A stretch of DNA of 29,607 nt from a virus. The stretch covers positions 1 to 29,607 of IMG/VR virus record IMGVR_UViG_3300009149_000188; one strand, given 5' to 3'. Position 1 is the stretch's first letter; every line of letters begins with the position of its first letter. Shown here piece by piece: positions 1 through 8,535 of the stretch. The translations under genes and the position numbers were made by a program. The notes beneath the pieces were generated by a model. That model saw nothing but the letters and a program-made list of their open reading frames with translations, was not told where the DNA came from and did no database searches.

Positions 1-514
1 CCCACATATCAAGTAATTCAATAGTGCTACAAGACCCCTGTATGTGAACGTCTAAAATATCAAACTTACAATTACTTAGTATATACTGATACATATTGCC
101 TTTAGCCTGTGCAGTAAAGAACTCCTCATTGCCTGCACCAATTAAGAATCGTGGTGTCCTATCCTTTAGTTCATACCACGCCAGATTAACTAGATGTGCA
201 TATTCTTCACGGCCCATAAACTTCATTGGCTCGTTTACCAAACTCAACCGGCAAGTGTTAGGTGTATGCCCTATGTTTTTCAAGTATGTGTGTATGCCAT
301 TTATAAATGATATCCATTCTAGGTCTGATGGATAATGCCCCGACATATCATTTCTATTAATTGAGTGCGTCATTATTAAGAACTGCTTATTTTGTAATGC
401 TACCTGTGCTGTTGATTTCCACGCTGACTGGCTACCGATAAATGCTCTGGTTTCTACGACTTTACCGAGTGCCATCTTTGGACTTAACGCACAGCTTGAT
501 CCTACACGTATCAT
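1..514 (-). CDS. Glycoside-hydrolase-like protein (5' part; runs off window)
   Basis: The minus-strand frame opens with ATG at 514, one base after the stop of the upstream gene (TAA at 518-516), with an AGGTAAT ribosome site, and stays open for 171 codons to the window edge. The translation begins MIRVGSSCALSPKMALGKVV and contains SLVNEPMKF at residues 91-99. An NEP tripeptide at the end of a beta strand is typical of the acid/base glutamate (here E95) in clan GH-A TIM-barrel glycosidases. DVHIQGSC at 155-162 fits a later strand. The second catalytic glutamate would lie beyond the edge. Its place right after a holin-like gene suggests a lysin or a glycan depolymerase, but that is inference from context. 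I cannot assign a GH family or a substrate. Confidence 0.7.
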   Translation of the reverse strand, partial: MIRVGSSCALSPKMALGKVVETRAFIGSQSAWKSTAQVALQNKQFLIMTHSINRNDMSGHYPSDLEWISFINGIHTYLKNIGHTPNTCRLSLVNEPMKFMGREEYAHLVNLAWYELKDRTPRFLIGAGNEEFFTAQAKGNMYQYILSNCKFDILDVHIQGSCSTIELLDMW

Positions 515-515
515 A

Positions 516-788
516 TTACCTCACAAAATAATTGAGTACATTGAATAAAATTATAATGAAGCCGAGTATTGTTGCTCCCACTGCAAAACCCTTAGTGCTT
601 ATAAACATATCACACTTATCCTGTAGCTTGCTAATGCTTAACCTATTTTCCTGTATGTCCCGTATGTTTTCTGCTACCTGGCCTTTTATCTTACAGGCTT
701 GCAAATAAATCATTGTCAATAATTCCTTTTGTGGTTTCTTCATTAAGTCCTCCACACTAATCTTATCTTCCAGTCTTCTGTCCGGCAT
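516..788 (-). CDS. Holin-like / XhlA-like small membrane protein
   Basis: A 90-residue protein with a charged, helical first two thirds (likely coiled coil, about residues 35-60) and one hydrophobic segment at about 68-87, ending in a short FVR tail. This layout resembles XhlA/hemolysin-type lysis accessory proteins, which have a cytoplasmic coiled coil and a single C-terminal membrane anchor. Its position after the tail genes and before the glycosidase-like gene also fits a lysis role. The start ATG is preceded by an AGGAGAT site. I see no family-specific motif, so holin function is inferred from topology and neighbourhood; a tail or baseplate anchor is an alternative. Confidence 0.55.
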   Translation of the reverse strand: MPDRRLEDKISVEDLMKKPQKELLTMIYLQACKIKGQVAENIRDIQENRLSISKLQDKCDMFISTKGFAVGATILGFIIILFNVLNYFVR

Positions 789-834
789 CAGGTAACATCT
801 CCTATCTGTCCTTTGGTTATCACGTTGGCATGAA

Positions 835-1218
835 TTATTTTTTTATAAACATCATTGTATTGTCATCACTCCAACAAAATTGTATTTCTTCTACAACATA
901 AGTTGTTATGCCATCATAAGTGTAACCTGTTCTTCTATAACCCGAATTAATAAAACTCTCCTTTGTCCACGGACCATCTGTCTGGGGAGCATACTCTACT
1001 ACCATATTATTTTGGGTTATATTTACAATATCACCCTCATTGATGATGGTAGGGTCTATATTCCTTAGTTGGTCGATTATCCTTGCATGGCTTTTTAAGA
1101 TTATCCATATACTCGATACTTGATTTTCTAAACTATCCCTGTCATACGGAATTGCATAGATCAGACTCGGGATTATTAAGACAGCTATTAATACCATTAT
1201 AAATATTATCTTTTTCAT
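835..1218 (-). CDS. Secreted or membrane-anchored hypothetical protein
   Basis: A 127-residue protein whose first 22 residues form a classic export signal: MKK, then a long run of Ile, Leu and Val, then SLIYA before the mature IPYDRD sequence. A signal peptidase I site after the Ala is plausible, or the segment may stay as an anchor. The remainder is mixed polar sequence, with repeated aromatic residues around GYTYDGITTY, and matches no family I know. It starts on a TAATG overlap (1 nt) with the stop of the Tal-like gene, so it is translated with the tail-tip module. It lies before the holin-like gene, so it may be a lysis accessory or cell-surface protein. Function unknown. Confidence 0.6.
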   Translation of the reverse strand: MKKIIFIMVLIAVLIIPSLIYAIPYDRDSLENQVSSIWIILKSHARIIDQLRNIDPTIINEGDIVNITQNNMVVEYAPQTDGPWTKESFINSGYRRTGYTYDGITTYVVEEIQFCWSDDNTMMFIKK

Positions 1219-3230
1219 TACCCTACACTTCCCCCTATATATCCTTCTTGTATTGTGTTTGCATAAATTATTCTTTTGTTATCATTAAATGGCATGGCAT
1301 ACTTGAGTTGTTTTTCCAGTTTTGCCTGTAGGTCTGTTATGTCATACGCCCTGTTAGTCAATTCGATATCGGTATTGGTAGGATTAAGTAAGTCCTTAGT
1401 TATTTTCCTTACCCTACAATCTACATTTATACCGAGGTCTGAATCATATACTCTTACTGTATCGCCAAGACTTATTGTCTCGTCTTCCCACGTATCGACT
1501 ATAGCTTTTGACAGGTCAGCCATATGAACCTTGTATCTTAGTTTAGGTTCATCATGGTCATCAAGGTAGGCTTGCCCCTGTGCCTCTATTTCTGATTGCA
1601 CATCAGACGATGTGAAGAATGCCATTTCCTTATTAATCTTATAGGTTGCAATATTGGCACTATCCAGATAAATATTGCCGTCAAATGCCCGTATATCATC
1701 TACGAGGAAAGCATACGCACCAGCTCCTTGGTACTGGACTCCTATATATCTAACAGCATCTTTGGCAGCATCTGCAATACCTGAAATATCCCAAGTGTAT
1801 TCCTTCCAGTAATCAGTTGATGTGTGTGCTGTTGGTATTAGGTAACTCTGTTCCCACCAAGCAGCCTCTCCAAATCCTATTGCTATCGTGTTGAGTGGCG
1901 CAGTAAGGAATGTGTTAATCCAGAATTTAATAGTGTCATGACCAGATAGGTCTATCTCATTACCTGCCCCCAAGTCTCTGGTATATGTTTCGTTCTGCGC
2001 TCCGGAAGAAATACTAATTGAGCCGGAACCCTGCATCCTGTTTTGTGTATAATCCGCAAGCACCCCTGCCCCGCTTGCCGTGTAAAGAGATGCGTCATCA
2101 CAGTCATCTAGTCTGGTAGTATTGATTGTTTGGTTATCTGGGCCATAAGGATAAAGACGGGTAACAAGTTCGGTGCTGTCCTCTTCCTTTTCTATATAAT
2201 CACAATTTTTGTCATATCTTATCTGTAGTTTGGTTGCCGTGCCTAATGTCTCCAATAAGTCTACTGTTCTTGTGGCTGAATTGAAATTAAGTTCCCATGC
2301 AACATTGTATTTGTTTGCCAATAAGTAAAGAGCTTCCAGTATGTTTATACGCCTGTCACTTCTTAATGGGAATGCCCCTCCGCCATAAGCCGACATAGTA
2401 CCTTTCGTCCAGGCAGAGCCAGCCAAGAATGTATCCATATAATTTGTAGGTGTTTTGTAGAGATGGAATTGGTCAATAGATATATCAGCAAGCTCACTCA
2501 TGTTATGATATAAATCCACATCAAAATAGGTCTTGCCCCCGTTTTTTATCTTACGAAGTTTCTTGACGATGTATGTTTCAGAATCTATATCAACATAACT
2601 TTCAGCAGCAATGTAGTCATCTTCTAAAATACGCATCTTTGCAGTCCAGGGACCATTTATCTCTTTGGTAGTAGTAAGGCTTACAGGCTCACCGATTGAT
2701 ATTATGTCACCGGTTGCAGTCGTTACTACATCAGCATAGACGTAGAAACATAGATTTGAGGGCGCAACAGCTACCCATGAACCGCCTATTACAGCGCTCA
2801 AATTACCGGGATGTCCATAGACTGTTTCAATACCATGCCCAGCTACCAGCCTGTTTGAAATATCACCGCCTGAATATGCTAGCGCTATACAATACTTAAC
2901 ACCCTCAATCATCGTGTATTGTTGCGCACCAGTAAAAGTGAAAGTTATAAGGCTGTAATTTGTACCTAATTCTGAAACATCAATAGTGTCAGATGTACCT
3001 AGTGCCGCTCCTGTAGGTACTGAAGAAGTGCCATAGTTCCCTGAATGTGCATAGAGTACTGCAGTTGCATTACCAGCCGGAGAGCCTTCCTTTTTTACAT
3101 AGAATTTTACATACCTTAAATCCCCTGCCCTGCCTATAAAGGAATGGGCAGCCCCAGGATAAGTAGCCTGCACCTGCTGGCCGTTGGATTGATATGTCAA
3201 ATTATAACTATCTATTAACTGTATGCTCAT
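1218..3230 (-). CDS. Tail-tip (Tal-like) protein with added beta-sandwich domains
   Basis: A 670-residue protein after Dit and the LamG-like adhesin, where siphophages carry Tal, the tail-associated hub. Residues about 180-365 (ISIGEPVSLT through LYPYG) and 520-650 (NIYLDSANIATYK through LTNRAYDITDLQ) look like the two halves of a Tal/prophage endopeptidase-tail hub. Two extra domains are visible. Residues about 1-168 form an N-terminal beta-sandwich rich in Gly, Thr and Tyr. Residues about 373-517 form a jelly-roll-like insert, with WINT, WEQSY and FLVDDIRA segments, that splits the hub at a loop. Such inserts are usually carbohydrate-binding. It overlaps the adhesin gene by 4 nt. The Tal assignment is fairly firm; sugar binding is inference. 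Confidence 0.75.
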   Translation of the reverse strand: MSIQLIDSYNLTYQSNGQQVQATYPGAAHSFIGRAGDLRYVKFYVKKEGSPAGNATAVLYAHSGNYGTSSVPTGAALGTSDTIDVSELGTNYSLITFTFTGAQQYTMIEGVKYCIALAYSGGDISNRLVAGHGIETVYGHPGNLSAVIGGSWVAVAPSNLCFYVYADVVTTATGDIISIGEPVSLTTTKEINGPWTAKMRILEDDYIAAESYVDIDSETYIVKKLRKIKNGGKTYFDVDLYHNMSELADISIDQFHLYKTPTNYMDTFLAGSAWTKGTMSAYGGGAFPLRSDRRINILEALYLLANKYNVAWELNFNSATRTVDLLETLGTATKLQIRYDKNCDYIEKEEDSTELVTRLYPYGPDNQTINTTRLDDCDDASLYTASGAGVLADYTQNRMQGSGSISISSGAQNETYTRDLGAGNEIDLSGHDTIKFWINTFLTAPLNTIAIGFGEAAWWEQSYLIPTAHTSTDYWKEYTWDISGIADAAKDAVRYIGVQYQGAGAYAFLVDDIRAFDGNIYLDSANIATYKINKEMAFFTSSDVQSEIEAQGQAYLDDHDEPKLRYKVHMADLSKAIVDTWEDETISLGDTVRVYDSDLGINVDCRVRKITKDLLNPTNTDIELTNRAYDITDLQAKLEKQLKYAMPFNDNKRIIYANTIQEGYIGGSVG

Positions 3231-4249
3231 AATCTACCTTTGATTAATACGGTTGTCGGGGAATAAATTCTTTTACGTTTGACCTGTTCGCCTACTGTCC
3301 AGTAGTCCTGAGTACGGAGCATTTTGTCTTGAGCTGCGATATAGTTATCACTTCTAACTATATCTGAAAATCTTACTTCATTAATTACTTCAGCCCGTGT
3401 AGTACCAAAATTAGTTTTACCAATCCACGTTTCCTGTGCATAGTATGTTATTCCACCTGCAAGAGTATCAGTGTCCTTACTTACCGCATTAATCCACATT
3501 TCCTGACTGCCGTTGGTATAAGTTATCGTTGCATAATAAGTGGTATTTGCCGCTATTGTAGTACCAGTTAGAGATTTAGCTACCCCTGCATCATTAAAAC
3601 CAAAATACAAATAAGCACCAGAACCGTACCTCAAATGTTGAGCGTAGTAGGGTACTGCATGAGAAGTAAAATCATAACTCCATAGGTGGCGCCAGTTTGC
3701 AAGTATGGCAGGGGTTGTAAAAACAAACTCTAAAGTAAATGTTTGTTTGTTAAATGTCCCTGTACCGTCTGCGAGTACCGTAATATAATCATTAGTATCA
3801 AAACTTTGTGCAAGTCCTATAGACCCCGCTGCTTCAATAGGTTCATTAGCACCCTTTTTAGTTAGATCTACATTGTTGGAGGTACTATCCAAAATAGTAG
3901 AGGTAGTTTCATCTTTCATGTGATAAGCAGATACATAGTTAGCATCCCATACACCCGTCTTATCTTCGGTCGATGTATCACCGCCATAATAGACTTCAAT
4001 ATAATCTGTATTGGTTGCTGCAATGTTAAGGCACTTGACGAAATAATAAGACTTTGCCCCAGCGTTAAACTCTGCACATTCCCATGACAAACGTGTACCG
4101 TCTGAATCGTGGAATGAGATAGCGTCATAAGTGTCTAGTCCTGGATAAGCACCTGAGGTATCATCTATAATGACAAGGGCAGGGAAGTTGGTAAATATCT
4201 CAAAATCACCATTGGCTGCTGTAAGTTGTCTGCGATATGTAAAACTCAT
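3227..4249 (-). CDS. DUF2341 / LamG-like tail adhesin
   Basis: A 340-residue protein. Residues 1-110 have the DUF2341 pattern: opening YRRQLT, a middle SFHDSDGTRLSWE, then YYFVKCLNI and IEVYYGG. Residues about 115-300 look like a concanavalin/laminin-G jelly roll, with VSAYHMKD, DYITV, FTLEFVF, YYATITYTNGSQEMWING-like strands and a conserved EVRFSDIVRSDNYI near the end. DUF2341 followed by LamG is common in secreted and phage tail proteins that bind glycans. It lies between Dit and Tal-like genes, overlapping each by 4 nt, so it is very probably part of the tail tip and a candidate receptor-binding protein. The ligand cannot be read from sequence. Confidence 0.75.
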   Translation of the reverse strand: MSFTYRRQLTAANGDFEIFTNFPALVIIDDTSGAYPGLDTYDAISFHDSDGTRLSWECAEFNAGAKSYYFVKCLNIAATNTDYIEVYYGGDTSTEDKTGVWDANYVSAYHMKDETTSTILDSTSNNVDLTKKGANEPIEAAGSIGLAQSFDTNDYITVLADGTGTFNKQTFTLEFVFTTPAILANWRHLWSYDFTSHAVPYYAQHLRYGSGAYLYFGFNDAGVAKSLTGTTIAANTTYYATITYTNGSQEMWINAVSKDTDTLAGGITYYAQETWIGKTNFGTTRAEVINEVRFSDIVRSDNYIAAQDKMLRTQDYWTVGEQVKRKRIYSPTTVLIKGRL

Positions 4250-5025
4250 GACAGGTACACTTTCTCAAAGCTTGTATCACAATCTACATCTATATCTGCA
4301 TCGTCAGTTCCTATTTGTAATTGGTTAGCACCCACAGCCAGTAGAATGAACTCTGCCAGGCTTTCGCCACCGTCTCCAATACCAGCAGGACTTGATGTTC
4401 CATTCAGCTTAACAGTCCTGTCTTTGCAGTTAATCTCCAACTCGTCATCTTCGGCAAATGTCTTGGATATGTCAAAGCGGTTATCTGTGATAGTGTTATT
4501 CTGCAAGTAGATGTGTGTCTGCGCCTGATTGAATGTGATTGTGATTGTAGGGAAAGCATAATAGTGTCCGCTGTTTGTTACTGTAAATGTTGTATCGTTT
4601 GCCACTACCCCTGTCTGAGTATCGGTGTCTGCTGTAGTGTTATAACTGAAAGGATCAGCACAGATAAAGTCAATCTCTAAAATCCTAAATATAGACTCAG
4701 ACTTTACAGTACGCATCTTCTTAAACTGTGCATTAAAGTACCTGTCAGTTTCATCAGAGAATATAAGCTGTACATCGCTATCAGTTTGCAGGAATGAATA
4801 AAAGGCCGGAACTATCGTTCCTTTTAAGTTGGCATAGCTCGACCCCTCCAGACGTCCCTCTACCGGGATTATCCGGGGAGGGTATCTTTTAGATACTTCA
4901 ATACCGCCATCCCTTTGGGTCTCGATTATCCCCCTATCTTCTTCTGGGAGTTCCCTATCTGCGTAGTGGGTTGTAAATCCTTTAGTAAGTACTGATGTAC
5001 CGTCCCATGTAAAGTTTAAACCCAT
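4246..5025 (-). CDS. Distal tail protein (Dit, Sipho_tail family)
   Basis: A 259-residue protein with Sipho_tail/Dit features. These are an N-terminal domain with RDGGIEVSKRYPPRIIPVEG and GTIVPAFYSFLQTD, a link with RYFNAQFKKMR and IDFICADPFSYN (the CADPF strand is typical of this family), and a C-terminal galectin-like beta domain with FPTITITF and DISKTF. Dit forms hexamers that cap the tail tube and carry the Tal hub and adhesins. The gene directly follows the tape measure gene (10 nt overlap) and precedes the adhesin gene (4 nt overlap), the standard order in siphophages of Gram-positive hosts. Confidence 0.85.
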   Translation of the reverse strand: MGLNFTWDGTSVLTKGFTTHYADRELPEEDRGIIETQRDGGIEVSKRYPPRIIPVEGRLEGSSYANLKGTIVPAFYSFLQTDSDVQLIFSDETDRYFNAQFKKMRTVKSESIFRILEIDFICADPFSYNTTADTDTQTGVVANDTTFTVTNSGHYYAFPTITITFNQAQTHIYLQNNTITDNRFDISKTFAEDDELEINCKDRTVKLNGTSSPAGIGDGGESLAEFILLAVGANQLQIGTDDADIDVDCDTSFEKVYLS

Positions 5026-6824
5026 GCTAGCCTTGCCCTTGTATTCTGCATATTATAAAGTTCTGTTGCTATCCTGCCTACGTCTGCTTCTTCACGTACT
5101 ACCATTTCACCTATGGAGAAGTTATTTACAATACCCCCTCCGCTCATATCAAGCCCTGCAAATGAGGGCAGGTTTTGTTTTATGGCTCTGGTTACTGCTG
5201 CCGGGAGTATGGTCTCACCGCCTAAGAAGCCTACCTTTAAATCAGGGGCGTATTGCGGATAACCCACCGAACCGCCTGAAGCTCGGCCAGTGCTTATATA
5301 ACCGCTGTTGGTTACAAAGAAATCCTCATGTCTTGAAATAATGGTATGAGTAGATGTAATATTTGTACCCTGTAAGGCATTGATTCTTTCCTGAAAGGTG
5401 TTTATGTCTGAATCTAAATTACCAAAGTTAGCAGCGATACTGCCCGCCATTTCATTAAATTCTTTTTCAACATTACCAGTAGATGATACGGTCTCACGTT
5501 CCATGAATGTAGTAACGGTATCCCATGTACTTTTAAGTTCATTATAATTTTCAACGGTCATATCCTTGAAAGCAGATATAGTAAAATCTAGTGCATTAAA
5601 TTGTTCCTCACCCTCTCTGCCTGCTGATATAAACCACGTACCTAAAGCACCTAAAAATTCTATTGCTATGGATATCGAATTGGTTATTATACCAACTATA
5701 AAATATATACTGTCTGCAATGCCTTTTGTTACTGCCATAGCAGTTGCAAGCGTTTCCATACCCTCACCGATATTATTGATAAATTCCTGGTATTTTACAT
5801 CTGCGCCAGTAACACCTGAACTTGAATCTCCTATTACTATCCCAAAGGCAGTACCCATCTCCTGCAACCCTTTATTGATTGCTGAATAATCAGCCTCTTT
5901 TATTATTCTTATAAATGCTTCTATCTTTGTAAATGTCTCGCTCGCAAGGCTAACAATATTATCCCAATTAAGGTCAAGCCACCTACCCATATTATCGGCA
6001 GCCTCACCTACCCATGTCTTTATCCTTTCAAGTGGGGATTCTAAATTCGTAACAGCTCCCGTAAATGGGTCGACTACTTCCTTACCCTTTACAAACCATT
6101 CCATAAGATTGGTAAGCGTAGGGATAAGAGCAAATCCTACATCTTCTTTTATATCCCCAAATACATTTTTCATTTGTTCTAACTTACCTGCGTAAGTCTC
6201 TGCTGCTGACTGTGCCTGTCCAGAGAACTTATCATTTAAAGCATCCAGCACTACACTAAATCCCTCGGCTGCATATTTATCCTGGTCGATTATAATACCA
6301 TATCTTGATAGGGTCCCTGTCTCCCCTGCTATTGCTTTACCAACCAAGATAGCCGCTGCGTTTAAATCCATATCCATAGCAGATGCCATATCAAGAACTG
6401 CCATAGTAGCATCTTTAATAACATCTTCAGATGCTCCAAATGTGGCAAGCATAGATTCTACTCCAATAATAGTTTCATCACCGTATGTCGTAACTTTCTG
6501 GAGTTCGGCTGCATATTCGTTTAAGCGTTTCGCTGCTCCCTCGGTATGTATGCCAGCAGTCTCTAGTGCAGTGGCCAATTTCTTTTCTGCTGCCTCCTGG
6601 ACTCCTGCTAACTTGATACTTTCCTTAGTGAAATCAATAACCTTCCCCATAGCAGCCCCTAAAGCATCAAAGGCTTTCTTTGCCAGAAACAATGCACCTC
6701 CGGCAAGTGCCATCTTCTTTAGAGTAGAACCCAAATTCCCCATAGCGGTGTCAGCCCTTTTAGATGCGTCAACTGCACCCCTGGGATCTCCGTCTATATT
6801 TATTTCCATCCGTTTAGTCGCCAT
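5016..6824 (-). CDS. Tail tape measure protein
   Basis: A 602-residue, mostly helical protein with the usual start of tape measure proteins: KRADTAMGNLGSTLKKMALAGG, then AKKAFDALGAAMGKVIDFTK. Next comes the conserved core with EYAAELQKVTTYGDETI, MLATFGASEDVIKDAT and AGETGTLSRYGIIID. Hydrophobic segments occur in the middle (FIVGIITNSISIAIEFLGAL). The protein spans the tail lumen and sets tail length; at about 1.5 angstroms per residue, 602 residues suggest a tail of about 90 nm. It starts at ATG 6824, overlapping the end of the frameshifted chaperone frame by 11 nt, which is the classical arrangement. I see no lysozyme or peptidase domain. Confidence 0.9.
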   Translation of the reverse strand: MATKRMEINIDGDPRGAVDASKRADTAMGNLGSTLKKMALAGGALFLAKKAFDALGAAMGKVIDFTKESIKLAGVQEAAEKKLATALETAGIHTEGAAKRLNEYAAELQKVTTYGDETIIGVESMLATFGASEDVIKDATMAVLDMASAMDMDLNAAAILVGKAIAGETGTLSRYGIIIDQDKYAAEGFSVVLDALNDKFSGQAQSAAETYAGKLEQMKNVFGDIKEDVGFALIPTLTNLMEWFVKGKEVVDPFTGAVTNLESPLERIKTWVGEAADNMGRWLDLNWDNIVSLASETFTKIEAFIRIIKEADYSAINKGLQEMGTAFGIVIGDSSSGVTGADVKYQEFINNIGEGMETLATAMAVTKGIADSIYFIVGIITNSISIAIEFLGALGTWFISAGREGEEQFNALDFTISAFKDMTVENYNELKSTWDTVTTFMERETVSSTGNVEKEFNEMAGSIAANFGNLDSDINTFQERINALQGTNITSTHTIISRHEDFFVTNSGYISTGRASGGSVGYPQYAPDLKVGFLGGETILPAAVTRAIKQNLPSFAGLDMSGGGIVNNFSIGEMVVREEADVGRIATELYNMQNTRARLAWV

Positions 6825-7355
6825 AATATTCTTCGTATTCCTCTTCAGTCAAAGTCTTTTTTAATTTGTCTACTTTCTTTTCATGCGGGGTCTTTGTTGT
6901 CTCTCTGTATGCCCTGTCCATATAATCCAGATAACCCAGAAATCTCAATGTAGGCATAGTCCACTTATAATCATCCCACTCCTTACCGTAAAACTTCCAG
7001 AAGCTAGCTGTAAGATTTATCCATCTGGTTTTTTCTTTGGGGTCTTCTTTACTTTTTTTGAACCACTTGACGCACCTTTAAGAAAATCATTATAAGCGGA
7101 TACAAAATTAATAACCGCTACCTTAGTTAAACTTTCCTTAAACTTCTTTTTGTTTATATCGTTATAGTGTCCTATAAACTCCGCTAACCATTTCTTGGTT
7201 AGATTCCAGTCATGTTCTGTCTCAGGCGGTCTGGGTAAAGCAAAGAACTGCCTGTATATTTCTGCCGGAGCGTCCAGGTCTATCTCATATCTGTTGCCAG
7301 CAAAAGTAACACCAATCCTCTGGTTCTCAAAGCCCCCCATGTTTATTTCTTTCAT
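6814..7355 (-). CDS. Tail assembly chaperone GT fusion made by -1 frameshift
   Basis: Translation starts at 7355, reads 101 codons to the seven-A run at 7059-7053, slips back one base and continues for 79 codons to TAA at 6816-6814, giving about 180 residues. The minus-one frame has no usable start near its beginning. It encodes a sensible protein: SKEDPKEKTRWINLTASF, then FYGKEWDDY and LRFLGYLDYMDRAYRE, ending EEEYEEYYGD. This copies the lambda G/GT plan: a short product, a rarer fusion by programmed -1 slippage, and the tape measure gene directly downstream. The fusion binds the tape measure protein and recruits tail tube subunits. The slip is inferred from the sequence and the well-known conservation of this device. 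Confidence 0.8.
7017..7355 (-). CDS. Tail assembly chaperone, short form (G-like)
   Basis: The unshifted product is 112 residues, ending in a Lys-rich tail (GSKKVKKTPKKKPDG). It sits between the tail tube gene and the tape measure gene, where almost all siphophages place the tail assembly chaperone. The start ATG is preceded by AAAAGGAGGCGA. The body (FAGNRYEIDLDAPAEIYRQF, then KKWLAEFIGHYNDI) is mostly helical and has the size of lambda G-type chaperones. In such systems the short form is made in large excess over the frameshifted GT form and neither stays in the virion. The family is too divergent for sequence motifs alone; position plus the slippery site make the call. Confidence 0.8.
   Translation of the reverse strand: MKEINMGGFENQRIGVTFAGNRYEIDLDAPAEIYRQFFALPRPPETEHDWNLTKKWLAEFIGHYNDINKKKFKESLTKVAVINFVSAYNDFLKGASSGSKKVKKTPKKKPDG
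7053..7059 (-). other. Slippery A-AAA-AAA site for -1 ribosomal frameshift
   Basis: In the chaperone frame the codons read TCA AAA AAA GTA, giving the heptamer A AAA AAA in the correct phase for tandem -1 slippage. After the slip the next codons are AGT AAA GAA, and the frame stays open for 79 codons to 6814. Without the slip, translation stops at 7017. I did not find a clear pseudoknot or stem just after it. Confidence 0.8.
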
Positions 7356-7376
7356 ATTCAGTCGCCTCCTTTTAGT

Positions 7377-8336
7377 TTAGATATATGAACTCGATTCCGT
7401 ATTCTTAACAGTGCAGGTCATAAGCTCATTTGATGTATGCCAGTAAGCCTTACCAGACACGTCTACCATTACAGGAGAACTGTCTACATTTAAATGCTTT
7501 GTAGCTGTCAGCCAGTACATAGTAGGTATTTCTATTTTAAACTCTCGTTCAGTAGCCCCTGTACCACGAGTACAATCTATTGTGATGTTCCCACCGTCAA
7601 GCGTATTGACAAGTGCAGAACCTCCGCCCATCTGGACTGCCAGATACTGGGTATCAGCTGACTCTAATTTCAGGGTAAGGTTTACATCTACCGTACACTT
7701 CTGTTCTAGGAAGTCGTTATACTTATAGTCATCTACTGTCTTGGCTTTGTACAGGTTACGATTTATAGTAATGTTACCTGACATAATTGTAGTAACTACG
7801 CTACCGTCTATGGTGTAAGAACCCTCGTAGGTCATAAACGGCTTGTCTGTTTCGTAACTATCGGTAGCAGAATCTTCCTCGGTCAAGTCAATGCCAAAGA
7901 AATTAACGCCCATGATTATCGGCTGTCCTGCTTCAAATGAAAGTGATACTTGATTAATCTTAGCGTCAAGCACTCTCTCGGTTGAGATTAAATCCCTCTC
8001 TAATGTTAGCCAGGGGATTGTATTAGCCTTAGTGATTGTATGGGTATTAACCGTACCTGTCGTTACGCTGTCAGCCCCTAGTGCGTATGCCATTATGGCA
8101 GCCCCTATATCCGGCTTCACCAGCATATCAAATGAACCGTCTATATTATGGCCTGTCTTTAGGATATCATCTATTTCCTCATCCGCATTGGTACTGTTCA
8201 CCTCGATAAAGTCCTGTATGAAATCCCAGCTATCCGCACCGCTTACGGGGAAGAACTTTGCAGCCTGGACTGCTGTACCCTTTACTGTCTGTTTGGATAT
8301 TCCCAAATATCCGTCTGAACCTCTTTTACCAGTCAT
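7377..8336 (-). CDS. Major tail tube protein
   Basis: A 319-residue, mostly beta protein. It opens with GYLGISKQTVKGTAVQAAKFFPV, shortened here as the typical start of tail tube proteins, which often carry a KQ-T--GTA phrase. It continues with strands such as SGNITINRNLYKAK and VDVNLTLKLES, and a C-terminal KIEIPTMYW. It lies directly before the tail assembly chaperone pair and after the tail completion genes, the canonical position. The protein polymerises into the hollow tail through which DNA leaves. The length leaves room for an extra surface domain in the C-terminal half, although I cannot define one. Confidence 0.8.
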   Translation of the reverse strand: MTGKRGSDGYLGISKQTVKGTAVQAAKFFPVSGADSWDFIQDFIEVNSTNADEEIDDILKTGHNIDGSFDMLVKPDIGAAIMAYALGADSVTTGTVNTHTITKANTIPWLTLERDLISTERVLDAKINQVSLSFEAGQPIIMGVNFFGIDLTEEDSATDSYETDKPFMTYEGSYTIDGSVVTTIMSGNITINRNLYKAKTVDDYKYNDFLEQKCTVDVNLTLKLESADTQYLAVQMGGGSALVNTLDGGNITIDCTRGTGATEREFKIEIPTMYWLTATKHLNVDSSPVMVDVSGKAYWHTSNELMTCTVKNTESSSYI

Positions 8337-8337
8337 T

Positions 8338-8535
8338 TTATTTCTCCTTTACTAAAATAAAGTCTTGTCTATTCTTGGCTATTTCGATAGGCATCTCCGG
8401 AAGTAGATCCCCGTAGTTTACCCGTCTTTTATATTTTGGAAAATCAAGTTCCACCCCTCCTATATACTTAGGGATAAGCCTGATTGATTTGTTTTTCCCT
8501 GTCGCCATCATCTTGTTTTTGTACGTACTTTTCAT
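8338..8535 (-). CDS. Small head-tail region protein
   Basis: A 65-residue basic protein with the pattern PKYIGG, a Lys/Arg-rich middle, then PEMPIEIAKNRQDFILV. This resembles the short phage domain (K-Y-x-G followed by a P-E-[MV]-type turn and a final Asp-Phe) found as a tiny protein beside tail completion and tube genes in many phages. Its exact role is not known to me. It starts on a TAATG overlap (1 nt) with the tail terminator candidate and is followed after one base by the tail tube gene. A related pattern appears at the C-terminus of the large glycosyltransferase-type protein upstream. Confidence 0.6.
   Translation of the reverse strand: MKSTYKNKMMATGKNKSIRLIPKYIGGVELDFPKYKRRVNYGDLLPEMPIEIAKNRQDFILVKEK

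Noticed and set aside
96-335. Plus-strand open frames such as 96-335, 6442-6864, 16889-17455 and 22908-23306
   Set aside because: They lie antisense to better-supported minus-strand genes, lack convincing ribosome sites and give low-complexity or Ser/Leu-rich translations typical of shadows.
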